The notes under the pieces: generated by a model
The model's input: the letters and a program-made list of their open reading frames with translations, nothing else
Databases searched by the model: none
What the model was told of the DNA's origin: nothing
In this document: positions 1-11,843 of the stretch, piece after piece
How positions within the stretch are numbered: the stretch's first letter is position 1
How the letters are laid out: each line of letters starts with the position of its first letter
Translations under genes and position numbers: made by a program
Source: Datura wrightii
Lineage: Eukaryota; Streptophyta; Magnoliopsida; Solanales; Solanaceae
Length of the DNA stretch: 64,000 bases
Direction of reading: 5' to 3'
Assembly (NCBI GenBank): GCA_035772735.1
Contig: JASDFA010000016.1
Location: 149,060,501 to 149,124,500 of the forward strand

Positions 1-915
1 CCCCAGCTCGAATATACGATGCACCATATGCTTATCGTGCCACCTCTTTGTTTTCTCTTTGTAGCACTTGGCACTTTCATAAGCATGCCAAGGAAACTCA
101 TCAAGTTCGCTGAGTTGCATCAGCCTCTTCTTACCTGCTAGCTCTAAATCCATGTTCAATTTCCTCACGGCCCAGAAAGCTTGATGTTCTAGCTCCACCG
201 GTAGATGACACACCCTTCCATAGACCAATCTGTATGGAGAAGTCCCAATTGGTGTCTTGTAAGCAGTTCTATAAGCCCACAACGCATCGTCGAGTTTGCT
301 TGACCAATCACTACGTTGTGCATTCACTGTTTTCTGGAGAATCTGCTTCACTTCTCAGTTCGACACCTCCACTTGCCCACTAGTTTGGGGATGATATGTT
401 GTTGCCACCTTGTGGCGCATCCCATACTTAGCTAGCAAGTTTTTGAAACTTGCACTTACAAAATGAGCCCCTCCATCACTGATAATGGCTCGGGGTGTCC
501 CAAACCTAGTGAAAATGTGCTTTTTAACAAATTTCATTACCACCTTGTTGTCATTCCTGGGGCAAGCTGTTGCTTCAACCCACTTTGATACATAATCAAT
601 GGCCACCAAGATGTAACGATTACCAAATGACGGTGGGAACAGGCCCATGAAATCAATACCCCATACATCAAAGATCTCCACTTCTAATATACGCTGCAGC
701 GGCATCTCTTGCCTCCTACCAATTGTGCCAGTCCTTTGACATCTATCACACATTTTGACATGTTCCATAGAGTCTCTAAACAGTGTAGGCCAAAAGAAAC
801 CTGACTGTAGCACCTTGTGCGCTGTTCGCTCACCTTCGTTGTGCCCTACATACAATGAAGAGTGACAACTCCTCAAAACTTCTGCAATCTGGCTCTCCTG
901 GATGTATCTTCTCAT
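1..915 (-). pseudogene. R1 integrase (Athila type), C-terminus outside window
   Basis: Integrase inserts element cDNA into the host genome. On the minus strand the HHCC zinc-binding region is visible (CH..., then H, then CDRC), followed by the core with Asp in GIDFMG, Asp in ISDGGAHF and Glu in SGQVEV. A TGA just after the EVSN motif (about 352-354) interrupts the frame where Arg is expected (CGA to TGA). Downstream of it the family C-terminal part (DDALWAYRTAYKTPIG) continues in the same frame to the window edge. Positions 916-1056 hold the linker to RNase H, with one further stop. No chromodomain is visible, as expected for Athila. Confidence 0.88.
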
Positions 916-1056
916 AACCTGATCCGGTCCCTACTTAAACAAGAACGACTCATCCCAAATAAAGTACCGGCAATCATGCCTCAATTTTTTTCTCTGCTGA
1001 GCCGTAGCCTCCAGTGGATAGACTCCACTCACTAGTAAATTCACTATGTCTTCATA

Positions 1057-1626
1057 CTAAGGGATCTTAGCTTCCCTTATTGTCAAGAGCTGCTCATCCA
1101 GGAACTCCTCTTTGATGCTGTCACCTTCCTTCACATGCGATCGGCTTTCCAATCGAGATAGGTGATCTGCCACTTGATTCTCGCTCCCCTTTCTGTCCTT
1201 AATCTCTAGGTCAAGCTCTTGCAACAACAAGATCCATCTTATCAGCCTGGGCTTTGCATCCTTCTTGTTAAACAGATACCGAATCGCTGCATGATCGGTA
1301 TACACCACTACTCTAGAACCCACCAAATTGGACTTGAATTTATCAAACGCGAACACCAATGCTAGCATCTCCTTTTCTATGACTGTATAATTAACTTGGG
1401 CAGCGTCCAGTGTTTTTCTTGCATAATGAATAGAATGAAAAATTCTATTCCTCTGCTGCCCCAATACAGCTCCCACAGCCACATCGCTTGCATCACACAT
1501 CAGTTCAAATGGTTGTTCCCAGTCCGGAGAAATACGGATAGGTGCTTCTATCAATTTCTGCTTCAACTCCTCAAATGCTTTGACACAATCTTCATCAAAC
1601 TCGAACTTCACCTCTTTTTCTAGCAA
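1057..1626 (-). pseudogene. R1 RNase H domain
   Basis: This is the RNase H part of the polyprotein, which removes the RNA template during reverse transcription. The stretch is open for 189 codons and begins with the RT/RNase H tether (FEELKQKLIEAPI). The acidic residues are in place: Asp in CDAS, Glu in IEKEM, Asp in YTDH and Asp in VADHLSRLE. It lies directly between the RT and the integrase on the same strand. It is open at this stretch but embedded in a polyprotein with stops on both sides. Confidence 0.88.
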
Positions 1627-1639
1627 CCTGGATATTGGT

Positions 1640-2840
1640 CTAAAAATTTAAGAGAAGTTCTTAATGAACCGTCTGTAGAACCCTGCATGCCCGAGAAAAC
1701 TGCGAACACCCTTCACTGACATAGGTGGTGGTAGCTTTTCAATACTTCGATCTTAGCACGATCGACCTCCAACCCCTTGCAAGACACTTTATGGCCAAGG
1801 ACGATACCCTCCTTGACTAAGAAATGACATTTCTCTTAGTTGAGTACAAGGTTGGATTCTTCACAGCGAGCTAGCACCCTGTCAAGATTCTGCAAACAAG
1901 TAGCAAATGAATTACGGAAAACAGAAAAATCATCCATAAATACCTCGATGAAATCTTCCACCATGTCGTGAAAGATCGCTATCATGCATCTCTGGAATGT
2001 TGCGGGTGCATTGCATAAACCAAATGGCATCCACCTAAAAGCATATATCCCATAAGGGCATGTGAAAGTAGTCTTCTCCTGGTCCTCTGGTGGTATGGCT
2101 ATTTGTTTATAGCTAGAGTACCCATCACGGAAACAATTATATTCTTGTCAACCCAATCTGTCCAATATCTGATCAATGAACAGGATAGGATAGTGATCTT
2201 TCCTTGTGGCTTCATTTAGCTTTCTGTTGTCCATGCAAATCCACCAGTCTGTGACGGTGCGTGTAGGGATCAACTCATTTTTCACATTGGTGTCCACGGT
2301 CATCCCTCCCTTCTTTGGGAAACACTAAACAGGGCTGACCCATTCACTGTCCGAAATAGGATAGACCACATCTACATCAAGCCACTTAATCACTTCTTTC
2401 CTAACCACATCCTTCATCATCGGATTCAAACTCCGCTGAGGCTGTATAGTTGGCTTTGCTCCTGTCTCCATGCAAATTCTGTGTGTGCAAAAAGCTGGAT
2501 TGATACCCCGAATATCTGACATTTGCTAGCCCATCGCTTTCTTCCTTCTTTTGAGAACCACCAATGCTTCCTTTACCTGTGTCTCCGTCAATTTTGCGGA
2601 GATGATGACTGTCAAAGTGTAATTTCCCCCCCAAAAGATATATTTTAAATGAGGAGGCAATGTTTTCAACTCTAGTTTTGGTGCTTCCTCAGTAGATGGT
2701 TTCGGCAATGGTTCTAGGGACCTCATTAAAGGCTGAAAGTCATGCTTCCTGAGATACCAGTTTGGTTCATTTAACATTTGCACCATCTCATAAGTATCTC
2801 TATCTCCGAAATAATCGGAGCTCATCAACACTCTTTTCAA
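1640..2840 (-). pseudogene. R1 reverse transcriptase with protease-RT linker, frame broken
   Basis: RT domain of the Athila lineage. In element order, 2840-2526 is the linker (LELKTLPPHLKYIF, then VLKRRKKAMG). 2522-2325 is the N-terminal RT (SLNPMMKDVVRKEVIKWL, ending SEWVSPV), and 2030-1836 is the core with MPFGLCNAPATFQRCM and the catalytic FMDD. Stops and frame changes separate these pieces, for example near 2325 and around 2140-2150. The catalytic DD is preserved but no continuous ORF remains. Confidence 0.87.
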
Positions 2841-5149
2841 TGGATCTCGAGAATCAACAATCTGAAGAATTTCTTCTTAGTCTAGCACATTATTTGTTGA
2901 AAGCTCCTCATATATGGTCGGAAGCTTCATGGCCTTATATACATCAAATACCTCCACTTTGTCATGCGCTCGCATGATTAGCTACCCTGCAGCTACATCA
3001 ATCAAAGCTCTCCCAGTTGCCCAGAAAGGATGTCCCAAAATAAATGGGACTTCCGCATTTGGCTCAACATCTAAGACAATGAAATCTACTGGGAAGATAA
3101 GGGAGCCTACTTGCACCAGCACGTCCTCCACAATGCCATCTGGTCTGCCAAGGAATGATCTGCTAACTGCAAGATTACTGTAGTTGGTCTAGGACTGCCC
3201 AACCCCAACTTCTTGAACACCGATGTCAGCATTAAGTTAATGCTCGCTCCCAAATCGCATAATCTGCGATCTCGGATACTTTTCCCAATTGTTATCTGAA
3301 TTGTAAGGCTCCCAGGGTCCTTGAGCTTTGTTGGCAACCTGTTCTGTATCCGGGAAGTGCACTCCTCCGTAAGTGACACCGTAGTATACTCCGTCAATCT
3401 GCTTTTGTTAGCTACGATGTCTTTGATATATTTTGCATATTTCGGCACTCCCAGCAAAACATCAACCAAAGGTAAATTAATGTGTACCTGTTTAAGCACC
3501 TCCATGAACTTTTTGAGATAAGCTTCCTCCTTGTGTTTCATTAATATCTGAGGGAACGAGGGTGGTGGTCTTTCTACTTCAGCTGCCTTCTCCTTCCCCC
3601 TCTCATCATCATGTTCCCTATCTTTCTCCACTGCTCCTGACTGCTGAGGTGGTCTTTCTGGTTCCACCTCCTTGAGTTGTAAACCACTCTTTGTGGTCAC
3701 TACATTAACCTGCTTGGGATTCGGGTTAGTGTCACTCGGTAGTCCTCCACTTGGCCTGGTGTTTTGAGCTCCAGCTAGTTTTCCAAACTGGTACTCCAAC
3801 ACCTTTATAGCTAACTGGTTGTTTTTTATGTCTTCTACCAATTTCACATAATCAGCCTGCATTTGAGCATGGTTACCTAACATTATTTTAAACATTTCCT
3901 CAATGTTGGTGGGTGGTGGAGGAGGTGCATTGTTTCCTCTGTATTGAGATTGATAATTCTGCTGCCCTTCTTGATTTCTCTGCGCACCCTGATTCGAACT
4001 CTGCCCTTGATGGCTGTTATTACCCCAAGAGAAATTTGGATGATTCCTCCAATTCGAGTTGTAGTTGTTGCCATACTACTGGTGATTATTTCTCTGTACA
4101 TTCCCAACAAAGTTTACTTAATCTGGATTTGCACCACAACACTCAGCTGAGTGTTCATTACTACCGCATACATCACACCAAATCTGCTGCACTACATTAA
4201 ATGGGGCTTGAGGTTGATTCAAGCTCAAATTGCTGAAGTGGGTGTTGAGTTGACTTTGCAATGCAGCTACCTGTGCAGCGATCGCTGTAAAACCACCCAC
4301 TTCAAAGACTCCTGCCGCTTTCCTTGTTCCTCCTCTAGAAGAGTCCGCATTCCACTCTGGATTTTCCTGTGAAATATGATTCAATAAAGTATATAGCTCC
4401 TCATAAGTCTTTTCTAATGCTTGTCCCCCAGCTGCTGAGTGTAGCAAAATTTTTGTGTGGGGTTCCAAACCCTCTATGAAAGTATGCACCAGCATATCAT
4501 TGGACTGGTGATAGTGAGGACAATCCCTTAGCAATGATTTGAACCTTTCCCAAGCTTGATAAAGATTCTCCCCCTCTCTTTGTTTAAAAGTTAGAATCTA
4601 ACTTCTAAGTCTTGTTGTTTTCCCGGATAGAAAGAACCGTATCAGAAATTTTCTTGCAAGATCATCCCACGTGGTGATAGAGTTAGGTGGTTCAGCTTTC
4701 AACCACCACTTTGCTTCCCCCAATAATGAAAATGGGAATAATGTAAGTCTCACGTAGTCGGATGATACTCCAACGGGGATGTAAGTGTCACTTTTCTCCA
4801 AAAAGTTTTAGAGATGTTGTTGTAGATCTTTGTGAGGGAGACCTGTGAATTGGCTGCTGGTGTGCAGCAATTGCACCATGTTATGTTTAAGCTCAAACCT
4901 CCCTCCTGGCTTAGGTCTGCGAATACTTGATGTAACATTATTAGCATGTGGGATTGCCACTTCGCGAACCGGCCTAGCTGCCATTTCCTCGGGCACTAAC
5001 ACTACCCTCACAAGTGGTGGATTTTGTTGCTGCTCCAGGATTGTCTGTCTGAGCAATTGTAGCTTTTTCTCTAGAGCTTCCCTTCTTTGACGACGAAATT
5101 ATCTTTCTGGCTCTATGTATGAATCCACCAACTCCTTGTCTCTTGCCAG
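2841..5149 (-). pseudogene. R1 gag-protease polyprotein
   Basis: Capsid/nucleocapsid and aspartic protease precursor. Read from the right it has the LAxDKELVDS-type start, the retrotransposon gag domain (YVRLTLFPFSLLGEAKWWLKAE), a CCHC knuckle (CDVCGSNEHSAECC), a Pro/Glu-rich spacer and the Athila-type protease motif CDLGASINLM. The protease end is out of frame after ADHSLADQ. The first homologous codon is CTG (5149-5147) with a TGA two codons upstream, as in the N elements. The nucleotide sequence is clearly related to the gag-protease of N1, N2 and N3. Confidence 0.87.
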
Positions 5150-5256
5150 TGTTCAACAGAATTCAATATCTGCAAAAGACAGGCTATGATCAAGTTGTCA
5201 ACACTTATATAGAAATTGTAAACCAACACTAAGAAAATAATTTTACCAATTGCCAG

Positions 5257-5274
5257 TCCCCGACAACGGCGCCA
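5257..5274 (-). other. R1 primer-binding site (tRNA-Asp)
   Basis: On the minus strand this reads TGGCGCCGTTGTCGGGGA. It is complementary to the 3' end of plant tRNA-Asp except for one base at 5263. It lies six bases inside the LTR edge at 5281, the normal place for minus-strand DNA priming. Confidence 0.9.
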
Positions 5275-5280
5275 AAAACT

Positions 5281-6787
5281 TGTTCAGTGGTTTGGTAAGT
5301 ACACACAAGTGCACGTGGTCGAACAAGTAGTAAAGTGGCTTAAGTAAAGCCAAGTATCGATCCCACAGGGCCTGAACTACGGTAATCATTAACTTAAGTG
5401 TTAATGAACTATATCTTTAAGAATGCAGACAACCAAATGAATAAGATTTTTAGAGTTTGAGTTACTAATTAATAAGAATCTAAAGCAAAATTATAAAGTG
5501 AGTTGAAACAATAGTAATGAGCAAGCTGAGGTTAAAACGAACATGCAGGGAATTAATTTATCGATACAATTCAGTTAATCTTTCCTTCGGTTGCTAGTCA
5601 AGAATTATTACTTACGGATTGAACTTTCGTCTACTATTCAACTTAAGAATCATGAACCTTCAATCTACATTTATGTGACAAAGAATTTCATGTTCAGGCC
5701 ATACAAAATCGATTCCTTAATTGACTAATAAGACTTTCAGATATATTTCTATTCTGAATGTAAATCAATTCTCAATTTTCCCAAACTATGAAGAGATCAT
5801 ATCCTACCAATTCACATCTTTCCAATTTCTTTCCTTTTCAAAATCAAAATTGGATTTTTTAGATATACATTAACATTGGCCAAACATTAATGCAGTAAGA
5901 ACAAGAACTGATAGAACAACCATCGAAGAAAACATGAAAACTAAAATGATCAACAATTACATTCCATTACAATTGTTCTTAACCTCAGCAAGAAGTGATT
6001 TTAGCCACTCATTTGTGGATTAAACATCATCAAATGAGTATAAATCATACAAACAATTGAGATAAAAGAGAAAGAGATAGAGAAGAACCCTAGAATTTTC
6101 GTCCCCTCAACTGCTTGTAACCCACGTTCTTGCTCAACCAAGTCAGAATTCTTTAAAATAAAACCTAAGTGTGCTATTTATACTAGTGGGATTTTTTCCC
6201 GAAATAAAAAGCGACGTGGCATGGAGTGTATCTCGGAGCACTCCCTCCGTGCCACGGGGGTATCGCGGACCCTCTCTGGAATTTGGCTCCTCAGAATTTT
6301 CACCTTGGCGTGCCACGACCTGCATCGCGGAGCTTGACCAACGTGCCATGGTGCAATCGCGCGCCTACACTGGAAATTGATGTCCCAGGGAATTGTACTC
6401 AACGTGCCACGACTTGCATCGCGTGGCATTGCCTCTGTGTCACGGAGGTAACGCAAGGCTTCACTAGAAATGGCAAAAATTAAATCACCCGAGGAAGAAT
6501 GCCTCCGCGATTGCAGCGGGACACGACTCCATCACGTAACCCTTACTTTTGCTGCTCTTCCTTGACCTTTTCCACTCCTTGCTTCCAAGTCCATTCCTGA
6601 TTTTTACCAACATGTATCTTAGCTTCCCAAAATTCCATTTTACCTGCAAAACAACACTAATCATGTTGGTTAGTATAAATTCACATTTTAACTACAAATC
6701 ACATGAGAATGCACGAATAACGATAGATAACAAAGACGAAATGCAGCATTTGAGTATCACTTGGGCATATAATTTTTCCCAAGATCA
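5281..6787 (-). repeat. R1 5' LTR
   Basis: A 1507-bp LTR that starts TG and ends CA on both strands; in element orientation it begins TGATCTTGGG. It is homologous along its length to the N LTRs. A TATA box (TATAAATA in element orientation) lies at 6175-6182. Upstream of it in element orientation are GC-rich inverted repeats (6205-6265, 6300-6350, 6395-6530) of the GGCACGGAGG / CCTCCGTGCC type. The 5160-5256 stretch next to the primer site is untranslated leader. Confidence 0.88.
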
Positions 6788-7394
6788 GTGTCGATCTCCC
6801 ATTAGATGGTTTGAGGTTGGTGAGGTAGCTATGATAGGGCCAGATTTGGTTCACGAGGCGATGGTGAAGGTTTGGTTGATAAGGACCCGGTTGAAAACCG
6901 GTTAGAGTCGTCAGAAATCATATGCCAATGTGAGGATAAGAGACTTGGAATTTGATGTGGACGACTGGGTATTTCTAAAGGTATCTCCCATGAAGGGGGT
7001 CATGTGGTTTGAGAAAAAAGGGAAACTCAGTCCCCAACATGTTGGTCCTTACCGGGTTATGAGGAGAGTTGGTAAGGTGGCGTATGAGTTGGACTTGCCT
7101 TCAGAGTTAGCTTCAGCTCATCTCGTGTTTCATGTATCGCTCTTGAAAAAGTGCTTGGGTGATCCAACTTTAGTAGTCCCGGTAGACAACATTGGTGTAA
7201 AGGATAACCTCAGCTATGAAGAAATTCCAGTAAAAATCTTAGATCATCAAGTCCGTATGAAAAGGAACAAAGAAGTAGCTTCAATTAAAGTATTATGGAG
7301 AAATCAGCATGTTGAGGGAGCTACGTGGGAAGCCGACGCGGACATGATGGCTAGATATCCATATTTGTTCTCTACCAGCTCAGTTCCGACTTGA
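6788..7394 (+). pseudogene. T2 integrase C-terminus with chromodomain
   Basis: Tekay/Del-type chromovirus integrase end. The frame opens right after the R1 LTR with RSPIRWFEVGEVAMIGPDLV. It meets a TAG at 6903-6905 where relatives have CAG, then runs on in the same frame: DLEFDVDDWVFLKVSPMKG, the GPY/F module (GKLSPQHVGPYRV) and a chromodomain (SYEEIPVKILDHQV... VLWRNQHVEGATWE). The chromodomain is thought to guide insertion to silent chromatin. The upstream part of T2 lies left of the window because R1 sits inside it. Confidence 0.88.
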
Positions 7395-7606
7395 TGTACA
7401 TGTTTTTTCCCTAAGACTCTATCTAGTTTTTTATGTTCATCTCATGTGTGCAAGTTTCTTTTATGTGTATGAATGTGTATGTGAAGTATAAGATCAGTTC
7501 AACTATGTGGTTTTATTCGGAGGTAGTCAATCCATGAAAATTTTAATTAAAATGATTAGTATATGGCTATGAAAAATTGTATGTTTCTGTTTGCTGCTTG
7601 TTTCCT

Positions 7607-7641
7607 ACATTCGAGGACGAATGTTTCCATGGGAGAGATAT
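7607..7641 (+). promoter_or_regulatory. T2 polypurine tract region with palindrome
   Basis: Just before the 3' LTR is a perfect palindrome with a 4-base centre, ACATTCGAGGACGAATGT (7607-7624), followed by the purine-rich GGGAGAGATAT. The polypurine tract primes plus-strand DNA synthesis. 7395-7606 is the 3' untranslated part with no ORF. Confidence 0.7.
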
Positions 7642-9940
7642 TGTAATACCTCATAGAGGCCTAAAAAAATACCCGGGAGTTGAATTTGAAATGTGCAGAA
7701 AACTACTAAAAATATCATAGGACAGGTGACCCAACGACTCGTGGTTGGATACCATGAGTCATCGTAAGCTGCCGTGGTTTGGGAAGTTCAGGGAAGCAAT
7801 GGAGAAAACGGCCGGTGTAACAACTTGTTGTCAGGAACAACGAGTCGTTACCATTCGTTGGAAGGACTAGACTTAGGCTGAGGGGGAAACAATGGGGCGT
7901 CCCACGATTCATTATGAGAGGCAACAGTCTGTTGTTTCTAATGATTGTTTGAGGGTTGAGGATTTCAGTGCATTCAATGGATTGAGACCACGACTCGTTG
8001 GATGCCACCACGAATTGTGGTGAGGCTTGTGGGAAAAAGTCAGAGTTGGTCAATGGTTGACAACGGTCGATCCAACGACCTGTTGATTGAGGCAACAACT
8101 CAAACTAACGAGTCGTGGGAAGAATATGAGGATGTCATGATGCAGTGGACCCAACGACTCGATACCACGAGTCATGGTATGTTGCAACGAACCGTTAGGT
8201 CAGTCATTGGTCCTTCCGAAATAGTTTTCAGGGAAATAATTTTAAGGGCATTTTCGACTTTTCCATATTTTAAGACCCTAAAACTACGCCTTTGTGGATA
8301 TTCTTCAAAGTGTGATAAGATGAGTTAAGCCCTTTATGCATGCCCATTTTCATGCAAAAGCTTAAAGAGATTTTTGGGAGATTCAAGGTCTTCTTCCCCA
8401 AGTTTCCATCTATTTCTTTGTGGGTATTCAAGGATTTTCGCATCAATCCATTTCCAGGTATGTAGGGTTTTATAATGGGTGAAATTCTTCCTCACCCATG
8501 CCAAAATTTCGATTTAAATCATGAATCCTCCTATTCAAGTTCAATTTTACTCAAATGCATGGAAATGTGATTTTGCTTTATGGGTATGATTTAATTGAGT
8601 TTTAATTACTGAATTATTAATGATGGGCAAGTTTTATATTATTTTATTTAATTCATGTTTCAAACTTTTTAAATCTAATATGCCCATTTGATGAAGGTTC
8701 ATGAAAGTTATGATTTGCGATGAATATGCAATATTTTGAAATTATTGATGATGGAAAAGCATGAAGTCAAGTTACCCATGTTTCTGAGCATATTTTGAAA
8801 GAATTGAATATGATGAAGTAATGGGAAATGCCCATATGTTGAAGAATAATTTATGATTTATGAATCGAATTACATGACTTATCGATTTATGATGTTGGCC
8901 GATGAAAAGGGCCTATGAATCTTAGATAAGCATGTATTAAAGGGGATTAATAATGATAAATGTTATATTTTAGCCAATGAATCTTAATGCATGATGTCAT
9001 TGATTTACGTATGAGCCTATATGCATGTTTTTGGGAGCCGTGTCTAGCACCGAGCAACTCGACGTTCAAAGGACTACGCCGATGTCTCATAACAACATGG
9101 CGCCGTGTGTTTCTAAATGATATGATGTATTGATAATGATCCCCTCAAATGTGATATCACGCCTAATGCACGACCCTCACCTAGAAAGCTAGGGTCGGAT
9201 CTGCCCACTTGAGCGAGATAGTGGGGCATCATGAAAGGCTCTACCACGATGGTGTCAGTTATGATGAGTCCTCCCATTGTTCCGCATGTATCATGCATCG
9301 TTATGTTTATGTTATTAGTTCAAGTTATGTTTTGATAAAGTTTACATACGATTACGGTGATTAATGATTAATGTATGATCTGAAAGTCTTTAGCCTTATG
9401 TTCTCTTACGAAATTTATGACACAAGCATGATGTCCTTCTTCTATGTTTATTCATGAGTTTATTATACTTTTAATGTCTGTTTTACTTACCCTGCATACT
9501 CAGTACATTTCACATACTAACCACATACTTTCTATGCTATATCGTTTCATGATACAGGGTCCGGATCTCCGGCTCATCCTCACCGTTAGTCCATCCCAGC
9601 TTACACTTTCAGCTTATTGGTGAGTCCTCATGTTCTAAGGGCCATTTGAAAGACTTTCATGTAATTTATGTATCAGTATTGATCGGGGTAGTTGGGGATG
9701 TTGTCCCATCAACCCATCTTATGTATTAGAGGCTTTCAGACAAGAATGTAGTACTCAGCTCTGTATATGTCCAGTATTTGCTGATGTTATTCTATAATTA
9801 CGTTTCCGCTATGTTTTCATGATTATCATTCCGCTTAGTTGAATGTGGTTAGTTGTATGCATGTTCCATAGGTCGACTTGGGGTTTCTTGGGGTCCCTTG
9901 TCCCGTGTCTACGATCCGAGTGTACGTTCGGGTCGTGACA
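7642..9940 (+). repeat. T2 3' LTR (Tekay/Del type)
   Basis: A 2299-bp LTR starting TGTAATACC and ending GGTCGTGACA. It is homologous to the T1 LTR (the CCGTGTCTAGCACCGAGC region near 9040 recurs in both). The first 560 bases are crowded with ACGACTCGT, ACGAGTC and TGAGTCA motifs. The rest is AT-rich with no gene. On its right side the sequence switches abruptly to minus-strand T1 RNase H, so T2 inserted into T1; the expected target duplication here is ATAAC (9941-9945). Confidence 0.87.
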
Positions 9941-11100
9941 ATAACAACAAACCCATCAGTACCCTTGATTGGATCAACACCAGTGCTGAGGTGAGTCGAG
10001 TCTTCAACTCTTGGAAGCTCTCCTCACAATCCTTCGACCATTGGAATTTCACCTTCTTTTGGGTCAACTTGGTTAAGGGTGCTTCAATAGATTAAAAACC
10101 TTCAATGAATCTCCGATAGTAGCCTGTTTATCCCAAGAAACTCCTGATATTTGAAGGATTCACCGGTCTAGGTCAATTCTTTACCACTTCTATTTTCTGA
10201 GAGTCCACTTATATGCCCTCACTTGATACCACATGGCCAGAAAATGCTACCGAGTTCAACCAATACTTGCATTTGCTGAATTTGGCATATAATTGGCGAT
10301 CCTTGAGAATCTGTAGTACCAGTCTCAAACGGGCGGCATGATCATCCTCGCTCGGAGAGTATATCAGGATGTCATCAATAAACACAATCACAAATATATC
10401 TAGGTATGGCTTGAACACCCTGTTCATCAAGTTCATAAAAGTTGTAGGAGCATTCGTTAGTCCAAAAGACATAACTAGAAACTCATAATGACCATACTGC
10501 ATCCTAAAGGCTGTCTTCGGGATGTCACTCTCCTGAATTCTAAGCTGATGGTACCCGAATCTGAGATCTATCTTAGAAAAACACTTGGAACCCTAAAGCT
10601 AGTAAAATAAATCATTACTCCTGGGTAGAGGATACCGGTTCTTTATGGTGACCTTGTTCAATTGCCGATAGTCAATGCACATCCGAAGGGAACCATCCTT
10701 CTTTTGGACAAATAAATTTGGTGCACCCTATGGAGACTTGCTTGGTCTAATGAAAACCTTATCCAAGAGATCCTTCAACTGCTCCTTCAACTCTTTTAGC
10801 TCAGCTGGGGCCATTCTGTAGGGACGAATAGATATAGGTTTTGTGCTGGAAAGAAGGTCAATACCAAAATTAATTTTTCTCTCCGGATGAACACTCGATA
10901 AATCTTCAGGAAATACTTCTGGATACTCACATACTAACGGGACAGACAGGATATTCGGGGTCTCAGACTCAACATCCTTAACCATAACTAGATGGTACAC
11001 ACAACCTTTGGAAATCATCTTCCTGGCCTTAAGATAGGGAATAAAATGACCTACAGGCACGACCGAACTACCCTTCCACTCTAAGACTGACTCACCCTAA
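9941..11100 (-). pseudogene. T1 reverse transcriptase and truncated RNase H
   Basis: Tekay-type pol on the minus strand. 11060-10728 holds the RT start (REIDFGIDL-like, SIRPYRMAPAELKELKEQL). 10502-10209 holds the RT core with MSFGLTNAPTTFMNLMN and the catalytic FIDD. 10140-9941 holds the RT/RNase H joint and the first part of RNase H, cut at GTDGFVV by the end of T2. Stops and frameshifts occur, for example near 10728 and 10600. Integrase and the 3' LTR of T1 should lie left of the window, beyond T2. Confidence 0.87.
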
Positions 11101-11838
11101 AAGAGGAACTCCACCGCACGGGTTCTACAATTAGCAAAAGCATAACACGCATACAACCAGTACATGCCGAGAATAATATCAAAGTCATTCATGTATAACT
11201 CTACAAGGTCTAAGGAGGTGACTTTATGCAATACTGTGATCAGGCAACTTCTATACACCCGCCTAGCTACAACTGAATCACCAACGGGAGTAGAGACTAA
11301 GAATGGTTCTGACAGAATTTTGGGACAGGCTCCAAAGCTACTAGCAATAAAGGTGTCACAAAAGACAAGGTAGCCCCTGGATCAAACAAAGCATAATCAT
11401 CAAGGTGAAACACTTGTAACATACCCGTAACCACATCTAGAGAAGTCTCCTTCTCCTAGCGCGAGGCGAGGGCATAGAATCTATTTTGGCGCTATCTGCC
11501 ACTCCCACTAATGGATGCCCCCTGCAGAGCTAAATATGTTGGAGCTGCTATTGACCTTGTAGTTTGTGCATGACCTCTATCATCATCTTGAATAGCAAAT
11601 GTAGACGCTTGGCGCATGTGGCTGAATCTACCGCACCCATAACAAATATCTGAGTCGAGCAAGCACTCCCCATCATGACTCTTGCTGCACTTCCCGCGGG
11701 CTAGAAGGGTGCGCTCTACCTACATGCCCTTCTAATCCCTCGAACCTGAGGACCTTCTCTCTGATAACCCTTGGATCTGGATGGAACACTAGTTGATGAT
11801 GGTGCTGTAGCTAGTGACCTCTGCTGAATCTGAGGGCG
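11101..11838 (-). pseudogene. T1 protease and gag C-terminal part
   Basis: Minus-strand continuation of T1. The protease motif LFDPGATLSFVTP lies near 11395-11340. A nucleocapsid region near 11720-11610 reads CSKSHDGECLLDSDICYGCGRFSHMR, in which the last Cys of the second knuckle is missing. Many stops are present. The gag coding sequence resumes at 21754 on the far side of N1, so this is one gene split by that insertion. Confidence 0.8.
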
Positions 11839-11843
11839 GTGAC
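11839..11843. repeat. Target-site duplication GTGAC, left copy (N1)
   Basis: Five bases directly before the N1 LTR, identical to 21749-21753 directly after it. Removing N1 plus one copy rejoins the T1 gag sequence. Confidence 0.95.

Larger units (their letters stand above)
1..6787 (-). mobile_element. R1: Athila-type Ty3/gypsy retrotransposon, 5' portion (autonomous type)
   Basis: Minus-strand element whose 3' end lies left of the window. In element order it has a 5' LTR (6787-5281), a tRNA-Asp primer site, gag-protease, RT, RNase H and integrase. The integrase (GIDFMG, YVSKWVEA) and RT (FMDDFSVF) are typical of the Athila lineage. The right end falls inside the integrase gene of plus-strand T2: the bases right after the LTR resume that integrase reading frame. 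The expected 5-bp target duplication on this side is GTGTC at 6788-6792. The coding region is broken by several stops and frameshifts, so this is a dead copy, but it shows the gene content an active relative would have. Confidence 0.9.

Noticed and set aside
5257..5274. tRNA-Asp gene fragment
   Set aside because: Only the 18 bases complementary to the tRNA 3' end are present and no cloverleaf sequence flanks them; it is a primer-binding site.
6178..6483. Overlapping ORFs on both strands in the R1 LTR, with similar ones in every N LTR
   Set aside because: They arise from the GC-rich inverted repeats, which lack stops. They overlap on both strands, contain the TATA box, and are not conserved as protein between LTR copies.
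8002..8328. ORFs across the ACGACTCGT repeats of T2 (also 7715-8098 on the minus strand and 51972-52481)
   Set aside because: They are on both strands of the same LTR part, are created by repeat composition, and contain no known domain.
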